This document shows, piece by piece, positions 20,060 to 29,311 of a stretch of 64,000 bases of DNA. Positions within the stretch are counted from its first letter, which is position 1. The number at the start of each line of letters is the position of its first letter. The notes under the pieces are model-generated. The model saw only the letters and a program-made list of their open reading frames with translations, was not told the origin of the DNA and searched no databases. The translations under genes and the position numbers were made by a program. Source of the DNA: Aurantiochytrium sp. KH105 (Eukaryota; Sar; Bigyra; Thraustochytrida; Thraustochytriidae); contig BGKB01000107.1 in NCBI GenBank assembly GCA_003116975.1, positions 186,001 through 250,000 of the forward strand. Direction: 5' to 3'.

Positions 20060-21073
20060 TCATCTACTTTTTTTTTCTTCATGCTTTGTCTCCGCGGAAA
20101 GGTTCGACGCTGGTCCCCCCAAATCAGCTGTGCTGTCTCCGGTTAAAGATTTGACAAGAAGACGAGGGGCTTGCTCAAGCTGACCTATGTAAGCGTCGAT
20201 GTCAAACGTTATGCTTCGCAGTACAGAAGGATGCTTGCGTAGAATGGCAAGGCATTCATAAAAGTCCAAGACTCCATTTCGATCCTTGTCGGCCTCCCAA
20301 AAATGCCGTTTCACCCATGTGTACAGAGCTTCTTGGCGTTCCTGCGTGTCGCAGTGCGCAGTCAAGAGCTCCATGAGCTCTGGATGAGAGACAGCACCGT
20401 CGCCATCCCGGTCAACGACCTGGAACAATAAGAGCAGACGATCCTCCGGTCGGCCATGCCGGGCTACTTGCACAATGCCTTGCGCGTAACCTTCGAAATC
20501 GAGGCTGTCTGCATCTCGATTGAGCTGCAGGTTGCGCGCGTTGTTGGTGTTGTTTTATAATTGTTGTCGTAAGCTTTCGACACGTCACGAAACCAAACAT
20601 CAAAAGTGGTTCGAACTTACTTTGTCTGCACTTCCGTCGTACGGAAATGGATGATCGCCAGAGAAGAAAGAGGCTTCAAATTCCCTTGCTACGCCTCGCA
20701 AGTCTTCGGCAAGGTCTTGCTGCAGTTGAATTTGTCCGTGGTCCCACGATGGCTGACTGAGTGTGGTTGCGAGGTTCTCCGTCTTGCAAGGCTCAAGTGT
20801 CGTACGATAATGCGTGTGAAGCGCCTTGACCTGAGTGTATGTCAAATTATGCGTTTTGGCCACGTTTCTGATCTGCTGCTTGAGTCGCTCGAGCTCGACT
20901 GCGCGCACCGCCGCAGCAGCTTGTCGTGCCTTATTCACACTTGCGAGCTGGCGCTTCGAGCTACTACCATCCGCCTGCGAACTGTCAACATTGCCGATTT
21001 CATTCTTCCCAGTCCGCTCGCGAGTCGTTGACGGGGCACGCCGCTTAAGCCGTGCTCGATTGAATCGCCGCAT
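20060..21073 (-). CDS. EF-hand protein, two exons
   Basis: Two exons deduced from sequence: exon 1 at 21073-20621 (first ATG, MRRFNRARLKRRA), intron 20620-20525 (96 nt, GTAAGT...CAG), exon 2 at 20524-20060. The junction is in phase and yields GSADK-LNRDADSLDFEGYAQG, restoring a degenerate EF-hand that neither exon has alone. Two canonical calcium loops follow: DRDGDGAVSHPE and DKDRNGVLDFYE. The N-terminal half is basic and helical (KQQIRNVAKTHNLTYTQVKA). Total 305 residues. The arrangement of one degenerate plus two canonical hands resembles the calcineurin-B/CIB type, but no closer assignment is made. Calcium sensor role inferred. The exact start is less certain because upstream sequence stays open without an ATG. 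Confidence 0.8.
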
Positions 21074-21460
21074 GTCGTGCAACGCACTGACCGAGAGAGC
21101 GCTTTTGCGCCTGGTGAGTCTCGCAATAGTTTGCCGCCAAGCAAAACACAATAAATGAAAAGTAAAAAAGCGAGCCGTTTGGAGATTTCAAAAAAAAAGT
21201 TTAGAATTTGAACTAACTTCCTGTTTGATCTCTCCACTCGAGCTTGTAAATTTCACTTTAATCAAGTAACATTTTTTGGACACGCTTTTGCCTTAAAGTT
21301 GGTTGCAGGGTCAAGAGGCCCAGAAGACAAGGGGGAAACCCAAAGAGGAGAAACGAAACAAGGAAAAGAGAGAGGGAGAGAGAGCTACACTTGACCTAGC
21401 TTTGAGAGAAAGAAAGGAAAGGGAAAACTTCTTTTGATACTGTTGTTATTTTATTTACTG
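21074..21460. other. Intergenic, AT- and purine-rich
   Basis: Between the EF-hand gene's 5' end and the 3' end of the FHA-RING gene. Contains a GAGA-rich tract (21365-21385). No gene seen. Confidence 0.5.
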
Positions 21461-23101
21461 TCAGTCTTCCTCAATAATCAAGCCGCGTAGAATCTTAATG
21501 GAGACGACCGAGTCCTCTTTGAAGGCCTTTGTGACCGCTTCGTACCTGTTGGACTCTTTGAGATTGAAGCAAAGATAATCGTTTACCTCGCAGAGCAGAT
21601 CATTCGGCCGGAGACCTTTGCGCCATCCTTGTGAATCTTTATCGCATGCGGAAACCTTTAGTGCCATATGACCACGGTATTGACACGTATCGATATCCAC
21701 TCCGAATTTCTCGTGCCGACTTCGACGAAGCACAATCTTTTGAGAAAACCCTTGCAACGAGGCCTTGGAAGACTCTTCATTAGCCATGCCATTGCTGTCC
21801 TCGTCTCCACCTCCGGCCTTTGTGCCCTGATCTCTTAGGCTAGGGTACTCGCCAATGCGATGTCGGATCTGAGCAGGTCGAGGTATCTGTTGTTGCACAA
21901 CATGTTGAGTTCGCGGTCTTTGCGAAGAAAGCTTCGCCTTTGACCTCGCGTGGGAGGTCTCCCCCTCGCTATTCTCCTCTTCTTCTTCCTCCTCCTCCTC
22001 CTCGTCGTCATGATCCTGATCATCGTTTTCATCATGATTGCTTTCACTGTCAGAGCTCGCAAAAGTTTGCGCAGCCTTTCCCTTCGCAACATTTTTTCTA
22101 AACGCATTGCTCGATTCTATTCGGCGAGCTCTCCGAAGCTTTGCGACCAAAGCGTCTGCGCTCTCGGGAGCTGTACTTGATGCAGCAGAACGCGAGAAAA
22201 ACACGGAGGAGTTGGTGCCAAAATCGACGCCAGAGTCCTTCACACCTTCAATGAGGTTCTGAAGAGCAAGAACAACGGGAGCATCCACAGGCACAGATTT
22301 GCGACAAGTTGGGCAGTCACCCGTGCGCGATTCCCGCTTTCGTTTCCGACTTGCAGCAGCGGCGGCAGCGGACGCGTTTGAAGTATCTTGCTTGAGGTTC
22401 GCCTCTTGTCGCTCCACCCAGTCAAGCCAACAATTCCGACAAAAGCTGTGCGAACACGAAAGCAAAATTGGCATTTCCATGAGCTCCAGGCAAAGGCTGC
22501 ATTCAAGAATCTCCACTAGCTTGGGATCCATGGTCGCCTCGCGAGACGCATTTGTAGCATCGGTGTCGCCCGATACGAGCGCAGTCGTTGCATGCGCTGT
22601 CGTCAGCGACGACGAAGCGACATTACTGCTAAGACGTACAGAGACCTTGTAGCAGAATGGGATCTCTCCTGGCAGACGTTCGAGGACCTGCGCTGCGCTC
22701 CTGCCGCCAGAAATATTTGTCCTGCCACCAAAGGAAACTATGTCGTTCGGGAGAAGCTGTCTCTGCGTATTTTCTTTGACAAGCTCGCCATTCACCAAGA
22801 CTCCATTCAAACTACGCATATCTTCGACGAAGAGACTGCCACGCTCGTTGACAAAGACTTTCGCATGGATTCTCGACGCCGCTTTGCGATATTCGTCAAC
22901 CAATCGAAGTTGGCACGACTTCAAGTCGCGGCCGGCCTTGATGATCTCGCCCCTGGAGATCTCGATCTCCCGCGTGGTCTTGGGGCTCACATTGCACGAG
23001 ACGTTCTTGAGCAGCCAAATTGCAGCGGACTTGGCCGCCACGACCCGTGCAGACTCTTCGTCCTGTCGCGGCACTCCCAACTCCTTTGCCCCCGACGCCA
23101 T
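21461..23101 (-). CDS. FHA-RING E3 ligase-like protein with C-terminal PDZ-like domain
   Basis: A 546-residue protein from ATG 23101 (MASGAKELG). Residues about 45-130 form an FHA phosphothreonine-binding domain: IIKAGRD, the SRIHA core, then MRSLNGVLVNGELV. Residues about 200-268 are a RING finger: CSLCLELMEMPILLSCSHSF, then CRNCWLDW, then CPTCRKSV after a ~30-residue basic insertion before the last Cys pair. Next is a Ser/acidic linker with a Glu/Asp run (EEEEEEEEEE region). The last ~95 residues (IVLRRSRHEKFGVDID, GWRKGLRPNDLLCEVNDYL) look like a PDZ-type carboxylate-binding fold. FHA plus RING is the plan of CHFR and RNF8, which ubiquitylate in mitotic and DNA-damage signalling; the PDZ-like end is unusual. 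Single exon. Confidence 0.85.
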   Translation of the reverse strand: MASGAKELGVPRQDEESARVVAAKSAAIWLLKNVSCNVSPKTTREIEISRGEIIKAGRDLKSCQLRLVDEYRKAASRIHAKVFVNERGSLFVEDMRSLNGVLVNGELVKENTQRQLLPNDIVSFGGRTNISGGRSAAQVLERLPGEIPFCYKVSVRLSSNVASSSLTTAHATTALVSGDTDATNASREATMDPKLVEILECSLCLELMEMPILLSCSHSFCRNCWLDWVERQEANLKQDTSNASAAAAAASRKRKRESRTGDCPTCRKSVPVDAPVVLALQNLIEGVKDSGVDFGTNSSVFFSRSAASSTAPESADALVAKLRRARRIESSNAFRKNVAKGKAAQTFASSDSESNHDENDDQDHDDEEEEEEEEEENSEGETSHARSKAKLSSQRPRTQHVVQQQIPRPAQIRHRIGEYPSLRDQGTKAGGGDEDSNGMANEESSKASLQGFSQKIVLRRSRHEKFGVDIDTCQYRGHMALKVSACDKDSQGWRKGLRPNDLLCEVNDYLCFNLKESNRYEAVTKAFKEDSVVSIKILRGLIIEED

Positions 23102-23739
23102 ACTCTGCACGCGCGCCCTTGCGCCCGTGCGCGAAAAGCAGGCCAGGCCAGGCCGGGTCAGGGCGCCGCTCAGCCCAGCTCAGCTCAGCACGGCTTCGCG
23201 ACGACGGCACAGCGACGGCGCCGTGCGCGCGGTTATTTCCGCCAGCCCAATTAAAGTAGTTGGTCTGTCTCTTGCTCATCGTTGCTCAGTCGAGTTGAGT
23301 CGAGTCGAGTTGAGTCAAAGGAGTGCTATTCTTCAACAGACCTACTCATGCGCGCTCGTCGGATAGGTCTGTTTATCATTATTTAAGACCGTCTCCACGT
23401 AAGACCAGGAGACGATTTCCCATATTGGTGTACGGAGATTTGGCACTCGCGATATTCCGCACTTCAGCCAATCGCCTCGCCGGCGCGCAGGCTCGCTCCG
23501 CCGCCGCCTGGCTGCCCAGAACACCCGGCGGCACGGCCGTGCAAGCCTTCGTTGTAAAGTTGTGTCACCCCCCTTTTTTCACCTCATGCGTCTAATCATC
23601 GACGATGGACCAGCGCAGAACTGCGCGAAAGGGCGACTTTGCGCGGGCTTTGCGACCGTGTTTGCGGAGGAGACTGCCGCGCAGCTGGGCTAGATGCCAG
23701 GCAGAGGCAAGGAAACGCGTGGAGAAGACAAACTTGCTG
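23102..23739. other. Intergenic region
   Basis: No supported gene. Contains GAGTC/GAGTT repeats (23288-23318). Likely promoter of the FHA-RING gene on the left and 3' flank of the broken module gene on the right. Confidence 0.5.
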
Positions 23740-23880
23740 TTAAATATCGTTGTTGGTCGGTTTTGCTTGCATTTTGCGAAATTTGGTCTTCACGTTGACA
23801 ATCTTTGCCTTGATCTGGGTCTCTGTAGGGAAGCTAGCTGGCTTGGGCTCAACGTGTTGATCAAGAAAAGTCTGCATGAT

Positions 23881-23919
23881 TTGCTTGGGGGTCTTGCTTG
23901 GGTGTCTTGCTTGGGTTCG
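23881..23919. repeat. Three tandem 13-bp units
   Basis: Units ttgcttgggggtc, ttgcttgggtgtc and ttgcttgggttcg are consecutive. Thirteen is not a multiple of three, so gain of one unit shifts the reading frame of the minus-strand gene. Confidence 0.9.
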
Positions 23920-24156
23920 TGACCGTAAGAAGTTGAATCTCGCTGGCAGATTTGGCTTCCATGCCTTTTCGCCCTGTTCCTGATGACCCAGACTGTATAA
24001 CTGCTGCAGCTGCTGCGTCCTTCGGTGCAAGCTCTGCTGCCCTTGCCAGTCTTTCAGCTTGCTCTCGAGCCTTCTGTTGAGTGCTGAGCTGCCCGATGAG
24101 CAACTTGATGCGTTCCTCATAAGGAAGACACAATCGTCCTGGGAACTCCTTCTCGA

Positions 24157-24157
24157 N
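24157..24157. other. Ambiguous base (N)
   Basis: The only non-ACGT base in the window. Two outward-facing open frames run into it from either side. It may be a base-calling ambiguity or mark a contig join. Confidence 0.95.
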
Positions 24158-24209
24158 AGGCTGGGCGCACCGTCCCTCACACGGGAAGCTCTACGGCGAG
24201 AAGATCGAC

Positions 24210-24947
24210 ATGGAGCCGTGGCGAGCAACTATCCGCGAGATCTTCGAGCGAGGTATCCGAGACCAAGGCGCCAAACAGTCCGCTTCACTTATTCTCGAGA
24301 GCTTGGAGAAGCACTATCCCTTCAGGATGGACATACCGGGGGAAGCCGACATCAACACGGAGATCCAACGTCTTTTCAGACTTCAGAAGGAGGGTCGTCC
24401 TCTCGACACTCCAGCGGGCCGAGGCATGGACAAGCGCTACGTCGCCACCCTTCGAGAAGCTATCGACCAGAATCTGACAAAGGACGAGACCCTCGACTAC
24501 TTTCGGAGCAAATGGGGCGCCACTGAGGCCGCGTTGACCGCGCTCGGAGGGCCAAAGCCAAGCAAGTTCCTCCAGGACAAGACCATCATCAACAAGTGGG
24601 CACAGATGCGAAGAGCTCGGCAATCCGCTGGCCATGGGCAAGCAACGCAAAACACGCAAAGCAGCACGCAGAGCAGCACGCAAGGCAGCACGCAAGCAGA
24701 GCGTGCTCCCAAGCGGAAGCGCCACCGGCTGGACCCGCGCTACATCGCAACGCTCCAAGAAGCACTCGAGCAATCCTTGACCACGATGGATGCCCTCCAC
24801 TTCTTCCGCGAAAAGTGGGGCCAGACCGAGGCAGACTGGAATGCGATGCCAGGTGACAAGCCGGCGTTGTTTCCGGAAGACAAGCAGCTCAAGACCAAGC
24901 TCGCCAACATGAAGCATGCCCTCAAGAAGCAGAGGTCGGAGGTTTGA
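24210..24947 (+). CDS. Hypothetical protein with repeated ~66-residue helical module
   Basis: A 245-residue protein from ATG 24210; the frame is open upstream through the N at 24157, so the true start may lie further left. Not recognised. Two clear copies of one module are present. Copy 1, residues 73-138, has MDKRYVATLREAIDQNLTKD, then TLDYFRSKWG and KPSKFLQDKTIINKWAQM. Copy 2, residues 174-241, has LDPRYIATLQEALEQSLTTM, then ALHFFREKWG and KPALFPEDKQLKTKLANM. Residues 1-60 (EPWRATIREIFERGI) look like a third, more diverged copy. The linker is a Ser-Thr-Gln repeat (TQSSTQSSTQGSTQ) and a basic patch (RAPKRKRHR). Each module predicts as helix-turn-helix-rich. A DNA- or protein-binding role is possible but unproven; the repetition and broken neighbour suggest an expanding family or a mobile-element gene. 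Confidence 0.6.
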   Translation: MEPWRATIREIFERGIRDQGAKQSASLILESLEKHYPFRMDIPGEADINTEIQRLFRLQKEGRPLDTPAGRGMDKRYVATLREAIDQNLTKDETLDYFRSKWGATEAALTALGGPKPSKFLQDKTIINKWAQMRRARQSAGHGQATQNTQSSTQSSTQGSTQAERAPKRKRHRLDPRYIATLQEALEQSLTTMDALHFFREKWGQTEADWNAMPGDKPALFPEDKQLKTKLANMKHALKKQRSEV

Positions 24948-25637
24948 CGACTTGCTGACCCCAGACGTAACGATAAACAAAGATAATTCCGATGCATTTG
25001 CGCCAATCTCACTTCTACTCCGCTCATGCGGCTCGCCCACCGGCCTTGTCGCGCCTTCTACGCCCCCGCAAGGCCCGCACGGACGCTCAGGGGCTCGCAG
25101 GTCCCGGTTCTGCCTGCTTGTTCCCTAAGATGCTTCCTGATGATTAGCTGCTGATTAGGTCTTTGCCGGGCCGAAGCAATTTTGCAGGGACACCCCGCAC
25201 GCCCGCGCGCTCCCGGCCGGCGTCCTCCCCCGGGGTCGCGCGCACGCTGCCGCGGCCGCGCGCCGATCGAGGCAAAGCCGGATGGGTCTGATGCCCAGGA
25301 GGCCTTCGATTATGAGGAGACGATCACGTACTTTACTCGCGAACTCCGTGATAAAAAGACGGTCTTTTTTAATTAAAAAAGAAATACACCAAAAAACGCG
25401 ACGAATGAAGAGGGAGACCAGGTATCTTGTGGGAAGTGGAAATGACGTGAGCAGACAACGACGCCACAGAAGTGGTGAGATCAACTAAGCACCTTGTAGA
25501 CTTGCTGTCCCAACAATTATCCAATGTTGGCAACGACCAGTACATGCGGCATTAAGGTAAGTCTAACAGTTCTGGCAATAAGTAGCACGGTCAAGAGATT
25601 TCTAATCAATCAACAAGCTCTCCCCTACATCCTCTAG
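24948..25637. other. Intergenic region
   Basis: No supported gene. Includes a GC-rich island (25190-25270) and an AT-rich stretch with ttaattaaaaaag near 25370. Confidence 0.5.
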
Positions 25638-26072
25638 TCAATTTATTCTCAAAAGAAAAGCACGAGGGTCAAGCTCATCTACATGTAGCATCAGAACATC
25701 CACATCCACAACCTGATAGCTCGAGCTGCTGACAAACACAATCTCGTCATCGTCATTGTCATCGTCATCGTTATGTCGATCACCATTGTCCTGTTCAATG
25801 GCAGCACAAGCAGCAGCGACCTCTTGCTCGCGCTCCTCGACTCTACCAACGGGCTTGGCCTTTCTGACGCGCCTTGTCGTCGGCCTCGTTCTCACCGTCG
25901 TTGTTCTCGCTCTCGAGGCCGTCGCCACAAGTCGTCACGCCCAAGGCTGCGTCGTCGACATCTTCGTCGTCGACGTCTTCGTCTTCGCCGTCTTCGGGGC
26001 GCAGCGCCCTCAGCCTCGGCGCCGCCGCTGTCGCTTTTGCTGTCGCTGTCGAGCTGGAGCTCGCAAACCCGA
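25638..26072 (-). CDS. Possible acidic protein, gene model incomplete
   Basis: A convincing 3' splice site (pyrimidine tract then TTTTGGCAG, ending at 26073) opens a minus-strand frame reading FGFASSSSTATAKATAAAP, then an acidic run EDGEDEDVDDEDVDDAAL, and stopping at 25843. A second frame (to 25638) carries VEEREQEVAAACAAIEQD, an Asp-rich run and EIVFVSSSSYQVVDVDVLM. Both look protein-like, so an intron or frameshift near 25850-25900 may join them, but the donor and acceptor sites I tried do not agree in phase. No upstream first exon found. Treat as a candidate only; alternative frames are Arg-rich. Confidence 0.3.
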
Positions 26073-26586
26073 ACTGCCAAAACAAAACACAACGGGGGGC
26101 ACGCCGCGCCTCAACAGAGCGGAGCGGAGCCCAGGCAAAACGCCAACGCGCGAGCGCGGGCCGGCTGCTGCCCTGCTCGTCCGTGCGCGCGTCCCGCGCC
26201 TGCCTCGCGCCCGCGCAGCCGGGGCCGGGAGGCGGGCTCGAGCGAGGCGAGGCCCGGCCGCGGAGTGAGGGCGGGAGGGCATCGAAGAATCGCTCGAGGC
26301 GGGGCGGCGCGACCCGAACACGCCGAGGGGACCACCACCCAAAAAGCGAGCGCGACGAAAGCAAAGCCGCACGCCCCCGCTCGCTCGCCCGCCCGCCCGC
26401 TCGCGCGCGCGGGTCTGCGCGCACGGCCAGCTGCCGCGGCGCGCGGGACCTCCGCCAGGCCTGCGGCGCCGAGGAGGCGGCGGCGGGTGAGTCGAGTCGT
26501 CGGGCAGGCGCGCCGCCACCTGGTCCAGAAAGAGCAAACGGCAAAAGGCCCCTCGGAGAGGCACAAGGGCGCGCCCTCGGTCCTCC

Positions 26587-28890
26587 ATGAGTGAGAACGC
26601 CGACGAAGAGCTGTTGATGATACGCTCGCTTCTCGAAGCGGAGAGCACGAAGGACTCGAAGCAGATCCAGGCAGCGCAGAATAACCTCCTCAGCACGCTC
26701 GAAAGGTTCGACAGCATGCAGGCTGACAGCGCGACAGATGGATCCCAGGCTGAGAACCACGAGTCCGGCGTGAATGGCAACGGGAGTGTCCGTCTGAGCA
26801 AATCGTCCGGCACGAGCGTGGGTGGATCCTCGCTCACAACGTCGACACCCCGAAAGTCGAGCCGCGTGCGCCGTAGGCCAAAGCAAAAGTCTGCCACGCC
26901 AGTCTCGAGGCTTTTGCGCCACCACAAGCAGCGACACCCCGTCATCGTTTCCGAAGAGACGTCGGTGCAGGAAACCTCGGCCAAGCTGGTGGCGAAGCGG
27001 CAGAGCGCCGCGCTTGTCATTCGCAAGACGGAGGATGGAACCGAAACACTCGCTGGCATCTGCTCCGAAGTGGACATTTGCCGCCGCCTCGTGGGCGCCG
27101 GCTTGCCTGCGGAGAGCACGCCTGTGCGCGACATCATGACCAAGGATCCTCTCTGCGTGGACCCAGACGAAGACTTTAGCGTCGTCTTGCAAATCATGGT
27201 CAAGCACCGCTTTCGCCACCTTCCCGTGGTTCGCGAACCGCGGGCTTCGGGACGCGAGGAGACGATGGATACCACTGTTTCAAATGGTGCTGGCCCCAGC
27301 GATGATGCTGAAGTCCAAGCTTCGAACACCGCTGGCATCTGCGGCCTCGTTGACATTACGCAGTGTCTCTATGATGCGATTCATAAGATCGAGCGCATGG
27401 AGGCGAACCAAGCCGAGTTCTTTGAGGCCGTGCAAAAGGCACAGATGTCGGCTTCCGGCGATCTTGTCGACCCCGAGGAGGCCGAAGCGCTAGCACAGCG
27501 CACGTTGCAGGCCCTCATGGCCTCGATTTCTCCCAGCGTGGGGACCGTTGTGCAGCGCAAGTCCCTCCTCAAATTAGACGTGTCATCGACCGTTGTCGAC
27601 GCAGCCCTGGCCATGAAGGAGGCGCGCATGACGGCAGTCCTCGTCTTTGAAGGCTTGGGTGTCACCTCGCTTCCGTACTCCCACAAAGAGCTCGACCTCG
27701 AGAGCCATCAAAAGTTCGTTGGCATTCTCACCAGCAAAGACGTCATGACTCGCGTGGTAGGCAAAGGCCTCGACCCTTCCATTGCCAAGGTCGGCGAGGT
27801 CATGACGGGCAACCCAGACACCGTGCGAAAAGACAGCCGTGTTCTCGATGCGTTGCACATCATGCAGACGGAACGCTACCTTCATCTCCCGGTTGTAGAT
27901 GGCGGGGTGGCCGCTGGTGCCGCTGATGTCGCCAGCCCTGGCGCTGGGACTGAAGCTAGTGCCAATGGCGCCGGAAATCATGGGGACGCAAGCACCAACG
28001 GTGAGGCGGAGCCGATGCGCGTTTGTGGCATTCTGAGCGTACTGGATTGCGCCGTACATACATTTGCAAGCTCTTCGGGCAAGGCTGCACAGGTGCTCAG
28101 CTCGGCGCCAACGCGCAAGAGTTCGACTGTGTACTACCCTACTCCTGTGCACGGCAGCGGGTCTTCGCACCCTACGGACTCACTTCCGTCGGCGCCCATG
28201 TACTCGCATCAGCAGTGGCGTGACCCAGACTCGATCAGTGCATTCAGCGAGGTGCGCAGTGTGCGCAAGAGCGCCGTCGATCCGGTCGAGGTACTCGAGG
28301 GCGCGACCGAGGCGCAGGACCTCGGGCGTCCGCCTTTGCATCGTTCAAGACTTGACGTCTCTGACCTGGACCTCGACCCTGAAAACGGGTCCGCAGCAGG
28401 GTCGCGCAGAGTCCCTGCTCTTGGTGCGACGACCGGCAGTGCATATGCATCAAGCCGCACGCTGCTTGCCAGTGACAATCTTGTCATCAAGGTCAAAGAT
28501 TTGGCCAATGGCAAAGTGTATCGCCTTTCGGATAAGAGCATTAGTTCGCTCGAGGATCTTCTTGCTCAGCTCGAGCGCGCCTCTGGCCAAGATGCTGATG
28601 AGATGCAGCTTGTTTACCTCGACGAAGATAAAGATCGGGTGCAGCTTGCGAACAATCTGGCCCTCGACGAGGCTCGTGCACTCGCCAAGCAACAGGGATG
28701 GAAGAAGATTGACGTTTTCATCCTCACAAGATCGGTCGAGCAAGAGTACACTGTCAAGGTGAAGGACCCTGTGGTTCTCGCGGCGGGCATTCTCGTTGCA
28801 GGTCTAGCCGTCGTTGCCCTGGGGTCCTTCCTGTTTTCTCGTGCAGATAGAGGTTCACGAGGAAACAACTCGTACCGACGCTATCGTTGA
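26587..28890 (+). CDS. CBS-domain, PB1-domain tail-anchored protein
   Basis: A 767-residue protein from ATG 26587. Order seen: Ser-rich N-terminus with a basic stretch (KSSRVRRRPKQK); a first CBS pair from about residue 110 (HPVIVSEETSVQETSAKL, LAGICSEVDICRRLV, VRDIMTKDPLCVDPDEDF, HRFRHLPVV); a second pair from about 320 (LLKLDVSSTVVDAALAMKEA, FVGILTSKDVMTRVV, VGEVMTGNPDTVRKDSRVLD, YLHLPVVDGG); a PB1 domain at about 630-716 (LVIKVKDLANGKVYRL, YLDEDKDRVQLANN); and one hydrophobic helix (DPVVLAAGILVAGLAVVALG, about 728-753) near the C-terminus. CBS pairs usually bind adenosyl nucleotides; PB1 mediates protein pairing. This matches the CBSCBSPB proteins of plants and fungi (such as Mug70), whose role is poorly known. 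Tail anchoring to an organelle is inferred. Confidence 0.9.
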   Translation: MSENADEELLMIRSLLEAESTKDSKQIQAAQNNLLSTLERFDSMQADSATDGSQAENHESGVNGNGSVRLSKSSGTSVGGSSLTTSTPRKSSRVRRRPKQKSATPVSRLLRHHKQRHPVIVSEETSVQETSAKLVAKRQSAALVIRKTEDGTETLAGICSEVDICRRLVGAGLPAESTPVRDIMTKDPLCVDPDEDFSVVLQIMVKHRFRHLPVVREPRASGREETMDTTVSNGAGPSDDAEVQASNTAGICGLVDITQCLYDAIHKIERMEANQAEFFEAVQKAQMSASGDLVDPEEAEALAQRTLQALMASISPSVGTVVQRKSLLKLDVSSTVVDAALAMKEARMTAVLVFEGLGVTSLPYSHKELDLESHQKFVGILTSKDVMTRVVGKGLDPSIAKVGEVMTGNPDTVRKDSRVLDALHIMQTERYLHLPVVDGGVAAGAADVASPGAGTEASANGAGNHGDASTNGEAEPMRVCGILSVLDCAVHTFASSSGKAAQVLSSAPTRKSSTVYYPTPVHGSGSSHPTDSLPSAPMYSHQQWRDPDSISAFSEVRSVRKSAVDPVEVLEGATEAQDLGRPPLHRSRLDVSDLDLDPENGSAAGSRRVPALGATTGSAYASSRTLLASDNLVIKVKDLANGKVYRLSDKSISSLEDLLAQLERASGQDADEMQLVYLDEDKDRVQLANNLALDEARALAKQQGWKKIDVFILTRSVEQEYTVKVKDPVVLAAGILVAGLAVVALGSFLFSRADRGSRGNNSYRRYR

Positions 28891-29311
28891 GTGTGCTTTT
28901 TGAGATTTCAAGGGAAAGAAAAAATCGTCTCCCGAGCTCCCCGATTCAACAACTCGAAACGAAGCAGGGCAAAAGAGCATCGTTTGAACTTTGAAACAGT
29001 TTGGCTTCGTATACATTCTTTTTCAACATTTTGCTCTTCTTCCAGCTGCGACGAAGCTTGGTAGGCCTACCACCAAACACAATTTTGATCCGTGACAGTG
29101 GGATATCTTGACAATGCCGCAATAACCTTGCTAGATTCGACTATTCGGGTCCTGTTTTTTTTTTTCCTCTCCAAAAACAAAAATATCAATAAAAAGGTGC
29201 GCGAATGCAAAGCAAAGCAAAACGGTGTGTACCCCTTCTCCTCTTGCTGACGTTGCGCGTGCGCGCGCGCGCGCGCCTAAGAGCGCTCGAGCGCGAACGG
29301 GCGCAGACGTA
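28891..29311. other. Intergenic region
   Basis: Between two plus-strand genes. Contains a T12 run (29155-29166), an ATCAATAAAAAG stretch near 29185 and an alternating CG tract (29258-29277) just before the next start. Confidence 0.5.

Larger units (their letters stand above)
23740..24190 (-). pseudogene. Frameshifted fragment with one copy of the ~66-residue module
   Basis: Two minus-strand frames together make one plausible protein. The upstream frame, open from 24190 through the N at 24157, reads ...EKEFPGRLCLPYEERIKLLI then a coiled Ala/Glu/Arg segment to TNPSKTPKQ. The downstream frame, from the repeat to 23740, reads SKTPKQIMQTFLDQHV then KPASFPTETQIKAKI. The switch lies in three tandem 13-bp units (23881-23919). 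Skipping exactly one unit joins the two frames. The downstream half matches the module of the plus-strand ORF at 24210 (T-x-x-x-x-x-x-FL/FR, then KP-x-x-FP, then K-x-K). No ATG is seen in the upstream frame before a stop at 24191, so the 5' end is missing or at an assembly junction. Confidence 0.55.

Noticed and set aside
20473-20524. EF-hand exon 2 read as a separate short gene
   Set aside because: No ATG begins it, and the intron 20525-20620 joins it in phase to the upstream exon and completes an EF-hand.
25843-27219. Minus-strand 458-codon frame across the CBS-PB1 gene start
   Set aside because: Most of it is antisense to the CBS gene. Only its last ~75 codons (after the 26073 splice site) are kept, as part of the low-confidence acidic gene.
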